Shown here piece by piece: positions 1 through 10,915 of a DNA stretch of 64,000 nt. Position 1 is the stretch's first letter. Each line of letters starts with the position of its first letter. The stretch covers positions 186,001-250,000 of the forward strand of contig BGZK01000188.1 in NCBI GenBank assembly GCA_005406025.1, given 5' to 3'. The stretch is from Eumeta japonica (taxonomy: Eukaryota > Arthropoda > Insecta > Lepidoptera > Psychidae). The position numbers and the translations under genes were made by a program. The notes beneath the pieces are model-generated. The model had not been told where the DNA came from. It worked only from the letters and a program-made list of their open reading frames with translations, and made no database searches.

Positions 1-249
1 TCTCGGCTTGGTCAAGATTTGCCCTTACGTTAACGAGTTGTATATCATGTAAATAAGTTTAGTTAAAACTAATAGGTACGAGTTCAGAACATGACATGAA
101 TAATTCAGTTCGGCTAGACTTTAATTGGGAAACTACGCTTCGTCTTCGAGTCCAACAATTCTCGGTGTCTAGAGGAAAGTCATAGAATAGTGTGTGGTGT
201 GTTGCCAGTGACAATAAACAGATGCCGAACCTTGTCTCTTTCTATTGGT

Positions 250-470
250 TAATATATTATAATATAAACTCACACCTATTTACCAGAAGGGTAGGCAGAT
301 ATCACAGATTTCCAGTTGGTAGGATCTTTGCATATCTCTCTTGCTTCACTGACAACCATCAATTTCTTCATGCAGCCTCGTCGGTTTTGGATGCCGAAAA
401 TTTAATATGCCATCAATTTAGTCTGCACAAGATTTTCTGGGAGCAACCCTTGTCGATCCTTCCATTATTG
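250..470 (-). pseudogene. decayed LINE reverse-transcriptase C-terminal fragment
   Basis: Read on the minus strand, this stretch gives broken frames resembling the extreme C-terminus of endonuclease/RT LINEs, where an 'RRACMKRxMNVxEAKE...CKDRxKW' segment normally precedes the stop. Here only pieces such as 'YAKILPTGNL' and 'YLPTLLVN' survive, with several stops. The same block, including the shared plus-strand string CAGAAGGGT(A/G)GGCAG, recurs at 12360-12540, which supports a dispersed repeat. No host function is expected. The family assignment comes from memory of the protein pattern and is moderate at best. Confidence 0.35.
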
Positions 471-485
471 TTATTACTATTGTAA

Positions 486-1400
486 ATAAATTTAACGCAT
501 TTAAAATTGCTTAACGTACAATGAAGTCGGGAGTCTCACGACGAAATGAAATCAGAACGAGAAATTTCACAGAAGCACTGTAGTAATTAACATGGCTCAC
601 ACAATGAGCCGGAGTAGCAATTGGGCAGACGATGGTGACACTCATAATCAATAGTTATCGAGGAAGACATGTAAAGGTCGTATATGGAACAGGTTCGGAT
701 CGATTATACAGCCTTCGGAGTCAGACACGCTATCATACAACTACCACTGCTTAAATTGTTCATTTTGAACATTGTCATTATTATTATAAACATATCATTA
801 TTAACTTTAAACAGCTTATAAAATAATTACAGAAATATAAAAATCTCAAGTATTTTAGATTTTACGGGTGCAATATGCTTACAATGTCAGTCAATAATTA
901 ATTATTCCAAATGAAATGTATGCATTTTGTCCTTATGAGATTTGATTTCGTCTTTCTCATTATATTTGAAAACATTTATAAGTCTGTCGCTAGAAATTTA
1001 GATTAAATATAAATTAAATAGTAGTTTAATTTCAGTAAAACGGAAAAAATATTATTGATACATTTTTCAGATAGGAAAGTTACAAACGTAGTTCTCCATT
1101 TTTTTGTTAATTGGGCGGAATGCTAATGAACAGTTAAAGTCATCATTTCTGCTTTGATCTCGTATTTAGTTAATTACTCTCCTATCTGTTACAAACATAC
1201 ATAATCCTTAATTCTTGGAAACATTCAAATTTTGATTTTCATCATTTATTGAAATACCGTCTATGGATAGTTAAAGAAATGCTCGATTAGAACGGTACTA
1301 AATGCTGTTTTTTAACTTCTTTTTCCAGTTTATAAAAGCCTCAACCGATATATATATATAACAGAAACAATCTTATTATACATATAATAAAGATGTTTTC
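486..1400. other. AT-rich non-coding stretch, nothing recognised
   Basis: No splice-bounded exon, transposase fragment or tandem array is visible. Short inverted words occur (for example GGCTCAC...GAGCC near 595-612) but they are too short to interpret. Confidence 0.5.
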
Positions 1401-1618
1401 AGCGATATACGAAAGTCGTGTACATCGCCGAAACGATTAAATCGGCATTGACCACGCCTCTCGGTATTTTTGTAATTTCTTGCGCGACCACCCGCGGCCT
1501 GGCCTCATCGGAATTCCCGTCCCTCGCCAGCGCTGCGGCTGCTTTTGTTTCTTACGCCATATCCATATACGAAGCGGATAAATGCTTATTTTTGAATAGA
1601 TTCTTGGGATGTCTATGA
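1401..1618 (+). CDS. possible 3'-terminal exon in a GC-richer patch (weak)
   Basis: An AG acceptor-like site (ATGTTTTCAG, ending at 1400) is followed by an open frame of about 72 codons running to TGA at 1618. Composition changes sharply from AT-rich flanks to GC-rich third positions over about 1440-1565. The predicted peptide includes 'YIAETIKSALTTPLGIF' and an Ala/Ser-rich stretch. No domain is recognised. The polypyrimidine tract is poor and the opposite strand is also open (1437-1757), so this could simply be a CpG-rich non-coding element. It lies upstream of the candidate gene that begins near 10.9 kb and would belong to a different transcript. Confidence 0.15.
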
Positions 1619-2189
1619 ATTTATCTATAAAATGACGAGGAATAGCTATCTTTGTGGACTGCGATGCGTACCCAGGCTTTGAAGTAACACAACGGACCGT
1701 CACAAAGGAATACGATACACGCTTGGGTAACGGGTAGTAGGTGAGGAAAACCGCCAATATGCAGTTGAAGAGCGATCAGATTAATTCGTGTTTAATTTAT
1801 ATTTAGGATTTGAGGAGAAAAACGGTTTTTGGGTTTCGCAGGAAAACAGAAAAAAAACTGACCATTATGATATTATGTTCAGTGTGATCGGCTGTCTCAA
1901 CCCTTTGTCACAGTGTATCTTAATCTGTTACAGCATTTTGTTCAGAGGTTTATTCGTTTTCTTTTCCTAAAAAGTGTTGTCTGGAGTAATTCCTAACATA
2001 GTCAGATTTAAAGCTGAGGAAGGAAAAACAAATTCAATTCAGTCGATTAAAAATTTAATAGAACGTTGCTCAAACGTCCTTAACCGGTAAAATGAGGTAT
2101 AGCCTCCTTAATTTCTTTTCCAGATGTCCAAGAAATTATATAAATAATTTATAATGAAAGCGTTTCGCCTTCCTGATAAAAGATAATAC

Positions 2190-2345
2190 ACTACCATCTT
2201 TGTGCCTGCGGATTTGCCCGCGTGGACATAAAATGTTGCCCCTCATCTTTTATTTTGAACGACGTTCCCGCTTTCAATTTTAGTCCCGGTACTCTGCCTG
2301 GTTTTGATCCCGATCGCGCTCTTGATTCTAATTCCGGTAATATTA
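2190..2345 (+). repeat. degenerate dispersed repeat with GATCCCG-type words
   Basis: The sequence runs from 'GCCCGCGTGGACATAAAATG' into a series of related words (TTCCCGCTTTC, TAGTCCCGGTA, GATCCCGATCGCG, CTCTTGATTCTAATTCCGG). The same order and vocabulary appear at 21480-21620, 41860-42080 and, inverted, at 17400-17560. This marks one dispersed family built partly of degenerate short tandem words. Confidence 0.5.
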
Positions 2346-3059
2346 TGTAAATGAATTAATTCTAAATTGATATAAAATAAAATGTTAATTAATCGATCTA
2401 TAGAAGTGTTGACAACTTACCTAATCAATTACTACTGAACTGATTTTAATTCTATTCGGGTATTTATCGCTTCTATAATGCATAAATCTTCCTTACCACA
2501 TTTAGGGCCACTCTCGCGGTTTCCATACATGTATACGATCAGAACAAAAAAACACTTTTGAATTGAAATTTGACTTTATAACTAGTATTTAGAAGTGACC
2601 TTTAGAATTAATTTAAAAAGGGACCCATGAAACAGGCAATTAATTTACCACTTTAATTTTTATAATTAATTCGTACCGCACTGTCTATGTTTACATTTCG
2701 AGTTGGATAATATAAAAATTGACTTGTTCTATTGTTTTATTTATTTTTATTCATCCATGTCCTTGTTGCTTTTATTTATTTGAAAAGTAAGACACGCGCA
2801 ACCACAAGCGAGGCACTTATCATAATTGATCGTTTTATGAAGCCACAGAACTCCATTCCTCAGCGATCTACAAAACTTGGAACGACACCCGAGGTCCGAG
2901 GATTTACGACACGGCAGTGCGCGTACAAGTTTATATGCGGTTCGGTGAAAACTTTCGAACTTCCGATAGGAAAGTTTACTCGCCTCCAAAGGCATAGATG
3001 CCGTAATATGCTCCGTTATATCGTTGCGTATATACAATGTTTTGCGGCGCTGGATGTTA

Positions 3060-3107
3060 TACGCATATGATGTTATACGCATAAAGGATGTTTGTTATAC
3101 GCATACT
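3060..3107 (+). repeat. short direct repeat of GTTATACGCAT
   Basis: Three close copies of (T)GTTATACGCAT lie immediately left of the MITE at 3110. This is probably simple replication slippage. Confidence 0.5.
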
Positions 3108-3109
3108 GC

Positions 3110-3678
3110 CTTATTCAGAATCCTTATTTAAAACATCGTTCAGCGGTAGTTTAACTAAACACTGTTTACTTCTTAAATAGTTGTTTAGGCATTAAGCAAT
3201 TCAGAATGTCACTTAGACTGCAGTCTACTAAAACAGTGTTTAAGTGTTATAATGGCAACATCCTGATCAAATTAAAAATATTTAGTATCTGGCATCCAAG
3301 TAATGAAAAGTTTGTATTTATATAATTACATATATACATAAAATTTATATTTATTGAAACATTTGTGAAATTCTTTAATTTCAGACAATTCTTCCATTAT
3401 GAATGCGCTTCGAATTAATAATTCGCAATTTATAGGAATCAATCCTTAACTTGATGACAAAAACATGATAATCAAATGTCACTTTTGACAACCTACGTCA
3501 AATATTCAGTAAAACAGTCCTTAGACCACTGTTAAACAGCCTTTGCCTTAAACGAGTTTAGACGAGGTTTAAACAGTGTTTATAAATTAAACAAGATTTC
3601 TGAATAGACTTTTTTGTAAACTCGCGTTGAACTGTTGTATAAGCACGTTTTAAAGTTAGACTAGCGACTCTGAATAAG
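3110..3678. mobile_element. MITE-like element with short terminal inverted repeats
   Basis: The left end CTTATTCAGAATCC is mirrored by the right end, which reads CTTATTCAGAGTCGC on the other strand, bounding about 569 bp. The interior carries repeated copies of AAACAGTGTTTA-like words (near 3165, 3232, 3510, 3535 and 3578), resembling the subterminal repeats of hAT-type elements. No coding capacity is present. I could not establish a target-site duplication, so the superfamily is open. Confidence 0.55.
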
Positions 3679-4275
3679 ACAGATAGATTATATTAAAAAA
3701 TGAAAAAAATAATAATAATAAACCGATTGTCCGCTTTTGATCAACCCACCGTTTAAGACGTAATACTTCTGCAAACTTGTATGCGATTCTTCTAATATTC
3801 TTTGGAATCGGAAATAATAATGCAAGTTCACTTGTTGTAATATAATAGTTTAATTGAATTAGCAGTTTTACATTAAGAAAGGCTGTTGCCAGCGTAGAGG
3901 CCACAGAGAGGCATTTCTTACGTGAATACTAATTCTGTTATCAAACTCCTTAACACTCCCTCTCGCTGACGTACGTCAGGATGCATATTAAATATCATCG
4001 ACGATAAGAACTTGTCAAAGTTGTTAAGAATAAATAAAACTAAAACAAATTAATAGGACTTAAATTAAATGACATTAAAAATTTATTAAACAATGTGGAC
4101 TGTATAAGATACATAATAAATAAATAAGCTAGCATAAAAGATTACAAATAAACGCATTTGAAATGAACTGATGTCCTGATAATACATATAAAATTGTAAG
4201 TTAACTGACGATCTAAAATAAATAAATTATTACATATTTATAATTGTCATAACATAAATTTAACTTAACAGGTAA

Positions 4276-4760
4276 TTAAACAAGTTTATGAATAGGACGG
4301 AGATAATTTCCTTTTGATGTATGAACTTTGACTGATCTAACCAAACCATCATTCTTGTTCGGGTAAATTTCTATAACTCGTGCTGAAAGGCCAACAAAAA
4401 GGAGGAGTTGATTCATCCTTTATTAACACCAAATTCCCTATTTCAATATCAAGAGAAATATTGTACCACTTGGGTTTGTTTTGCAATTCACAAATATAAT
4501 ATAAATATTTTTTTTTTTCCAAAATTGTTGTTTTAATTTAGTTAATCTCTGCCATAGCTTTAATTTATTTTTAGCGACATTTAACATTATGGTTCAGGTA
4601 TGGCGAACAACGATCTGTCTATGAGAAAATCACCTGATGTTGAACAATTTAGATCTTCAGGCAAATCAGTTAATGCATATAAACGGTCTTGCGTTCAAAA
4701 TGCCTTCAATTTGCATTTAAAACAGTGTATAAACAATCCTAACTTAATCGACAGTCATCT
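4276..4760 (-). pseudogene. BEL/Pao retrotransposon pol 3' remnant (post-integrase DUF5641-type region)
   Basis: On the minus strand, frames with a few breaks give in order 'GILNARPF', 'SGDFLIDRSLFAIPEP', 'KLKLWQRLTKLKQQFWKK' and finally 'RVIEIYPNKNDGLVRSVKV' with '...LRPIHKLV' before a stop at 4276-4278. This order (NSRPL, GHFLIG, W-R-QFW, R-V/I-x-x-x-x-G-x-D-GLVR, RP-x-x-KL) is characteristic of the C-terminal end of BEL/Pao Pol proteins. Reverse transcriptase and the integrase core are absent. At least one in-frame stop and frameshifts make it a dead fragment. The mariner remnant at 4833 abuts it on the right. Confidence 0.75.
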
Positions 4761-4832
4761 AATTTACGCTGTAATAAGTTATTAACTTATTTCATATCAG
4801 CTTCAAATAACACTATTTTAAAGTTTTATTAC

Positions 4833-5797
4833 AAAAAAGGGAAAAACGCGGCACGAAAAAAATGTGTGACTTTAATGGACCTAATGTAGTGTTCATAAGA
4901 GTTGCACAAAACTGGTTCAAGCGTTTTCAGTCCAGTAATTTTAAAGTTAAAGATGAATCTCGCTCTGGTTACGGATAAAGTCGATGACGTTTTGGAAAAA
5001 GTGAAGCAAAATCGGCATATTAGTTCTTATGACACAGTTGAAGAGCTGGGCATTGACCATAAAACAGTTTTGATGCATTTGGAAAAAGCTATACATCCAA
5101 ATGTTCGATGCTTGGGTCCCACACGAGCTCACTAAAAGAAATCTAATGAATCGTGTATTTATTTGCGATTCTCTATTGAAACGTAATGAAACCAGGTCAT
5201 TTTTGGAAAAATTGATGAATGTTGATGAAAAATGCGACAAAAATTTGCGAAAAATATCATGTTCAAAAGGCGAGCAAGCTTTACAGACTATTATTAAACC
5301 CGGATTAACTCGCAACAAGTTGATGCTATGTATATGGTGGGATTGGAAGGACAATATTCATTATGAGCTTTTACCGCCGGGCAGAACTATTAATTCGGAT
5401 CTCTAATGCAAATTTCTGATTAGACTCAAACAAAACGTAGAGAAAAAATGGCTGGAATTAATCAACAGGCAGGGTCTGGTTTTTGACCATGATAGCGCCA
5501 GGCCCCACAAATCTTTAGGCTGTCAGCACATATTGAGAGAATTTGGTTGGGAAATGCTAATTCATTCACCATATAGCCTTGACCTTGCATCCTAAAATTT
5601 TTACCTGTTTTTGGTCTCTTCTGAATTCTTTAGATAATGTTGGTTTAACATCAAAATAGGACTGTCAAAACTACTTATCACAGTTTCTTGATTAGAAATC
5701 CCAAAATGTCTACAGTAACAGGATTATGTCACTACCTACAAAAAATGACAACTAGTTGTTGAACAAAAGGTGTACATATATTATAATGAGATATAAA
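4833..5797 (+). pseudogene. mariner-type transposase, broken
   Basis: The reading starts around 'KKGKNAARKKM' and continues 'RVAQNWFKRFQSSNF', then after a frameshift near 4968 'DKVDDVLEKVKQNRHISSYD' and 'EELGIDHKTVLMHLEKA'. After another shift near 5095 come 'WVPHELTKRNLMNRVFICDS' and 'LMLCIWWDWKDNIHYELLPP'. Beyond a stop at 5404 come 'FDHDSARPHKS' and 'EFGWEMLIHSPYS'. These are the HTH, the WVPHEL linker and the D,D34D catalytic core of mariner transposases. The extreme N-terminus is missing, and frameshifts and stops preclude function. The tail 'SQN.YSNRIMSLPTK' continues to about 5797. I could not locate both terminal repeats with certainty. Confidence 0.85.
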
Positions 5798-5879
5798 TAA
5801 AATATGATGATAAATTGTTTTGAATTTGTATATAAAATACGTGAAAAATTTTTCTCCTACCTTATATAAAATTACATAA

Positions 5880-7050
5880 CCCCTTTGAGCACAAAATTTC
5901 TGCAAACAACCCAAATAGGCTGAAGTATTTAACTCAGAAGTCAATTCTAGGTGAATTACGTGAGTTGATAGACAAACGAATGAACAAATGTATGTTTAAA
6001 CATATTTAACATTACGAAGTTGAGATGATTTTTCATAAGTTGGACCATCAAAATTTATTTAAGATTAAAAAAAATATTTTAGATGGTGTGATTTGGACTT
6101 TAAACCCTTCACGTTGGCCTATGTGAATCTGAGGCTGCTAACGAGCGTTGTCGCCAGTGCGATGGCACGTCCGCGACCGGCGGCTTAGTCCTGGCCGTAC
6201 GTGTAGGTTCAAGGGGCGCCATCGTATGGTAACTACAACCAGATAGTGTGCATTGGTGAATTCACTTGATATCCTACCTCTCATATAGCTGACGCGTTGC
6301 CAATCGTTTAACACCGTCTTCGACATCATCACATTCACGTGAAAATGGAATATAATTTTATGCCAGCTTAGTACCCCGGAAATGTTTTTGCTTTTGAAAT
6401 CGCAAATAGAGTAATGTGCCTGTTCGCACAACATTAATTTGATCGTACACTATTTCTGTCGTCGGTAAAGATAGACTTTATTCTTGCTGCGTCTATATGT
6501 TTAATATTTATCACGAGAAATGTTATTCATAGAGATAAACAAGATGGATGTGCCTGTCTATGTATGCAATAAATTGTTTTTTGATCGTTTCAGTGGGGGC
6601 CCCGTTTTCAGCGAAAACGCGAATTCGCTCTGGTGTCGTGAATTCTAAGTCTGTCGTTTGCATTAATAAATCACACTTAAGTGCGCGTTCCATCTTGAGA
6701 GTGGAAAGAGCAAGAGAGGTATACTGTTTCGTTATAGAAAATAATATATGTCTCACTCTCTCGTTATTTCTTAGGATGGCGCATGATTTAATTGAGGTTT
6801 ATTTGTACGGACTTAGAGAGGTAAAAATATGTGTACAAGGACTACAGGATGGCGAGAAAAGAAATTTTAAATGATTTAACTTTTTTTTTGGGAAAATCCC
6901 AAAAACCACAATTTTTTTTCCTTTTCATCTTATAATGAAGATTAACTCAATAAGTGCAATTCTTTTTGTCATTTTTTTTTAGATAATGACAATTTTTAGA
7001 ATTATGGTTTTTTGATTGGCCGTTTCACGACTTATGTCGAATGTGAAAGG
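5880..7050. other. non-coding stretch, no gene recognised
   Basis: A moderately GC-rich block at about 6120-6300 contains GCTAACGAGCGTTGTCGCCAGTGCGATGGCA, which resembles 45781-45815 and so may be a dispersed repeat. Around 6590-6660 both strands are open but no protein family is recognised. A perfect small hairpin CTGTATA-TTGG-TATACAG lies near 7052-7069. Confidence 0.4.
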
Positions 7051-7072
7051 GGCTGTATATTGGTATACAGAA

Positions 7073-8118
7073 TGTAAATTAAGTCCGGAGACGGCTGTAT
7101 ATTTTTTCAGGTAAAGTATTTTTGAAAAAGTTCAAGATTATTTATAAAGTAACTTTTAACGAGGAATCCAATGGTGACCTTCAATTTGACTTTGGACTTG
7201 ACCTTCAATGTTATTTTAAGGTAAACTTGTTTTATTCAAATTGAAATACCCATTTTTCACACCGGCAATCGATAGAGCGGAAAATTGCATGTCCAAAATG
7301 ATATTTAGAAAGATATTTAAAAGTCAAGTCAATCTAAATTGTTGAAAATTTGTTAAGGCTGTGTTGTCTTCAAACTTTAAAGGATTTATGAATGAACAAA
7401 TGTTTGACAAAGTTTCGACACCAACAACGTTGATCACCTTGACTCTGAGATAAGTTTTGAACATTATTTGAAAGTTTAAGTACTTTTTTAAATGGATAAC
7501 CTTACGATCAACGTTACTCTTAGTTTTAGCGTTATCCAGAAACAACCTGAAGTGACTGATTAGCAAAGATCTCCTTGCCAGCTAGAACATAGGTTTGTTC
7601 CTGTTGAGTTGCTTGCGTGAGGTAAAGGTTGTAATAACTTCAAATCCGGCAATCTTAAAATCCATTAATCGACAAATCTGGTAATTTCAAGCACGTGAAT
7701 CCCGAACTCATGACCTTTAAACCTTAAAGGTCATGAGTTCGGGATTCACGTGCATAAACCTTCATACTCTTTTTATATAAGTTGTTTATCAAATTTGTAG
7801 CTGATAGTTCTCATTTTATGAATTGCGAATAATTTTGTCAGTTTTTTCTTTATTTTAAGACAAACACTACATCTTACTCAAGTACGTATCTGAAAGTAAA
7901 ATTTCCTGCTCTATCCATTGCCGGTGTGAAGGATGGGAGTTTCTATTAAAAAAAAAACAAACTGGTTGACCTTTAGACAACCTTGAGAGTTAAGTCTAAG
8001 GTCAAATTGAGGATCACGATTGGATTTCTCGTTGAAAGCTACTTAAGAAATGACCTTGAACTTTTTCAAAAATACTTTAGCTGAGAAAATATACAGCCGT
8101 CCCGGGACTTAATTGACA
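7073..8118. mobile_element. foldback-type element with terminal inverted repeats of about 215-220 bp
   Basis: The left end (TGTAAATTAAGTCCGGAGACGG...) is mirrored by the right end, which reads TGTCAATTAAGTCCCGGGAC on the other strand. The match continues for about 215-220 bp, to the motif CACACCGGCAAT(C/G)GATAGAGC, at roughly 80% identity with small indels. The two arms are about 7073-7287 and 7897-8118, with about 600 bp between them. No transposase is present, so it would be non-autonomous. An unusually perfect internal palindrome lies at 7691-7753. A target-site duplication was not evident. Confidence 0.7.
7691..7753. repeat. perfect 30-bp inverted repeat with 3-nt loop
   Basis: Positions 7691-7720 and 7724-7753 are exact reverse complements, separated only by ACC. 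It sits inside the long-TIR element at 7073-8118. Confidence 0.9.
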
Positions 8119-8129
8119 CCCGGCATAAT

Positions 8130-8980
8130 GGCTAGAAACATAATGCTGATGGATTACGGTTGACGGCTTAATCGGTCGACATAAAGGATGAAAGGATACA
8201 TTCTTCTATGTGTAGACCTTCTACATCAGGACCTATGGGCGGAAGCTGATTCTTAAATCTGAAGAAAATAAGTGAATTCTAAGCTATACTATGATGCAAT
8301 TTTAACTTTATTCAGTCGCGTTAGGTTGTTCTAATTAAAGTACAAAGAGCCAAAATTAGTTATCTCATGTACTATTATTAATTAATTAAAATATTAATGT
8401 AACATATTTATCTCGAATATTTCACTTATGACTTACACAAGTTAATTACAGGTTCATCAGATACTGACTGTAATTATAGTATAGAATATTAGGTAGCTGT
8501 CTAATCTAGGTACACTAGAACTAGTTCATTAATATTAAAAATGGATGAGAGACGGGTAGGTTAATATGTAAGATAATAAATGAGTAAGGTGTAATTTTTT
8601 CTTTAAAAATGAATTTTCGCTGCTCCTTTGGAATAAAAAAAACGGATTTAGTTAAATCTAATAACGCCTCTTTCCATTACGATGATAGTAATTAAATCAA
8701 TAAAAAGGGCCGGTGCGGAACAAAATCTTTTGTACTTCGAAAGGAAGTTCTTTAATTTATATTCTCTTTTAAATACGAGACGAGACTCGTTAGATGTCGA
8801 CAACGTAAATGGATTTAGAATTTTGGTATATAATTATTTACTAAAAACTAATAAAATTGGAATAAAGTCGTGTGCGGTACATTCCAGATATTTTACAAAA
8901 CTTTGTCGTGTTGTGTTAATTAGGCGCTCTGAGTGAAAAACCAAAATTGTCAACATTACTGTTTGATAGTTTTTCGATCT
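8130..8980. other. AT-rich non-coding stretch, nothing recognised
   Basis: The 84-codon open frame at 8682-8936 has no recognisable domain, no splice support and unremarkable composition. I do not call it a gene. Confidence 0.45.
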
Positions 8981-8990
8981 AAGACACACA

Positions 8991-9236
8991 TACGTACGCA
9001 CGCACATACGAACGCTCGCACGCACGCACGAACGCACGCACGCACGCACGCACGAATGTACGCACGCACGCATGTACGAACGCACGCACGAACGCATGTA
9101 CGAACGCACTTCTGCACGCACTCCCGCACGCACTTACGCACGAACGTACGCACGCACGCACGCACACACGCAGGTACGAACGTACGCACGCATGCACTCA
9201 CGCACGCAGGCATGCACACACCCACAAACACACATA
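8991..9236. repeat. imperfect (CGCA)n microsatellite
   Basis: About 245 bp of ACGCACGC words interrupted by ACGAACGC, ATGTACG and similar variants, ending in CACACACCCACAAACACACATATATA. Long overlapping open frames on both strands (RTHARTHA or CVRACVRA peptides) are artefacts of a 4-bp repeat read in three frames. The tract alternates purine and pyrimidine nearly throughout. Confidence 0.9.
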
Positions 9237-9345
9237 TATATAAATAATTTAAAAAATATGTTTTTATGTTATTAAAATAAACTGCATTAGAAACTAGTCA
9301 TTTTCTACATTTTAATCTTTGATCGGAATTAACGTTTGTCGAATT

Positions 9346-9432
9346 CGTTATACCACCAGAATAAAAGCGTGCCACTCTTACGATTTTTTATTCTCCTGCT
9401 GTCGAGTGCATCGCTTTTACTCTGGTAATGTA
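9346..9432 (+). ncRNA. candidate miRNA-like hairpin
   Basis: A 5' arm containing CCACCAGAATAAAAGCGTGC can pair with a 3' arm containing GTGCATCGCTTTTACTCTGG. The central CCAGARTAAAAGCG segment matches at 13 of 14 positions and is followed by TGC(C)ACTC/GAGTGCA pairing, with a loop of about 20 nt (ATTTTTTATTCTCCTGC region). Arm length, small bulges and loop size fit an animal pre-miRNA. I do not recognise either arm as a known miRNA, and the structure could equally belong to a small transposon. Confidence 0.3.
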
Positions 9433-9939
9433 ATGAGTTCAACAAAAAAAAGCAACTTTACTGTCGATCAAAGGTTAAAACGTATGAAATGGCCCGTTTT
9501 TAATCGAGATTAGTAAGATTTTAACTTTTCTAATAATGTAAAAATAAGATTTTAATTTTCTTAGATTTATTTTTAACTCTTGTCTTCTTTTTAAGTAATT
9601 AAAAGCTTATTTTTAAAATTTGTTCTCACTATTCCTTTTTTTTTTGGTGTGGTTGTTTCTTTTCCGTTCACGTTGTCCCCCCGAATATAAGGCGGAAATA
9701 GCCATCTTGTCAAATGTCCGATGTGGAGGGATTAGGACGTATATACAACAGGGTGTACGTACCGCGGTGTCCTCGGGCGAAACGTTAGCGATGTGACGTT
9801 CATAGATCTTCATATTGTACGTTTTCACCACACGCCCACTTTGACGTTGGGCCATCCACTCCGATCAAAATCCAAAACATATAACACGAATTCAAACTTC
9901 GTGATTTACATTTGCGGTTCTTGACCACCACCGATTTCA

Positions 9940-10230
9940 AAGTAAGCTTCTGCCCGCGGATTCGCTCGTATGCTATAGAACCAGCTCTCGCGTTAAATGC
10001 ATAATATACAAAATTTCATGTCTGTGGTGTTCACCTTTGTGGAGTTCCACATCCTGATTCAATCACTAGACCAGCTCGGTAATACAGGATCATTGCATTT
10101 TCACCGAATTTACATAAGTGTGCCGAATATAGCTCAATTGGACGTAAGTAAGTGGTCTAAAATTCAATTGTAAGTTTTGATTACAGACAGACAGATACCG
10201 GGACAGATAGAGCTGAGTTTATGGAACTGT
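9940..10230 (+). repeat. degenerate dispersed repeat
   Basis: It starts at 'GCTTCTGCCCGCGGATTCGC' and continues through 'GGAGTTCCACATCCTGATTC' to 'GGTCTAAAATTCAATTG' and 'GATTACAGACAGACAG'. This order of phrases is familiar from Lepidoptera dispersed repeats that begin with a CGCCCGCG end. It has no coding capacity. I cannot assign a family. Confidence 0.4.
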
Positions 10231-10907
10231 ATAAAAATAACTAAAAGTATGTTATCGATATTGTACAATTTAAAAATTCAGAAATAAATTAGGAAGTACG
10301 ACATTTCGTACAATTTCCTTTCCATTCGGTTTTATAGTGATTTAAAATGGGCTATGGTTTTATTCATGATATATTAAAAAAGTATTTACAGCGAAAACAT
10401 AAGTGGAAATTATAAAGCAATTTCAATTTTAATGAAACAAAAAAATTTTATTATTTTAATACTATTATTATTTTACTCCTACTTTTAATATGTGGGACAC
10501 GAAAAAAAAGCATAATATTAAAACGTTTTCAGTTTATCTGTTTCGTCTGTGCCAAATCACTTTTAATCAAATATAACAATGATAAATACAAACGAAAAAG
10601 AAGTTATGCATCCTTAGCGGTAAAAAGTGCATAGATGCAGTGGAATTGTGAATCTCGCATAGCATTTTAAAATTTATTTTTTAAGGTTTCCCAACAATGG
10701 ATTGGAATTCAATGCATAACACAAAATTACACAAAAATGAGATGATTGCGCCATCACTTAAAGAAGTATGCCAATATTCGTTTATGTCGCATACAAGTTT
10801 ACGATACGATACACTGTTCTAAAGTATCACATGCGTTCCATAGCATGTGTGAAGTGTCACTGAAAGATGTGGATTGTTCGCGAAAGACAGGGTCGAGAAT
10901 AGAATAG

Positions 10908-10915
10908 TGACGTCA
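10908..10915. promoter_or_regulatory. perfect CRE-type palindrome TGACGTCA
   Basis: An exact 8-bp CREB/ATF-type site lies 120 bp upstream of the candidate start codon at 11035, within a GC-richer leader. That a promoter lies here is an inference. Confidence 0.35.

Noticed and set aside
2732..3082. Overlapping open frames of 111-112 codons on opposite strands
   Set aside because: Mirror frames in a stop-poor segment, no family match on either strand.
8956..9275. Several open frames of 67-104 codons on both strands
   Set aside because: They translate the (CGCA)n microsatellite (RTHARTHA, CVRACVRA) and have no coding signature.
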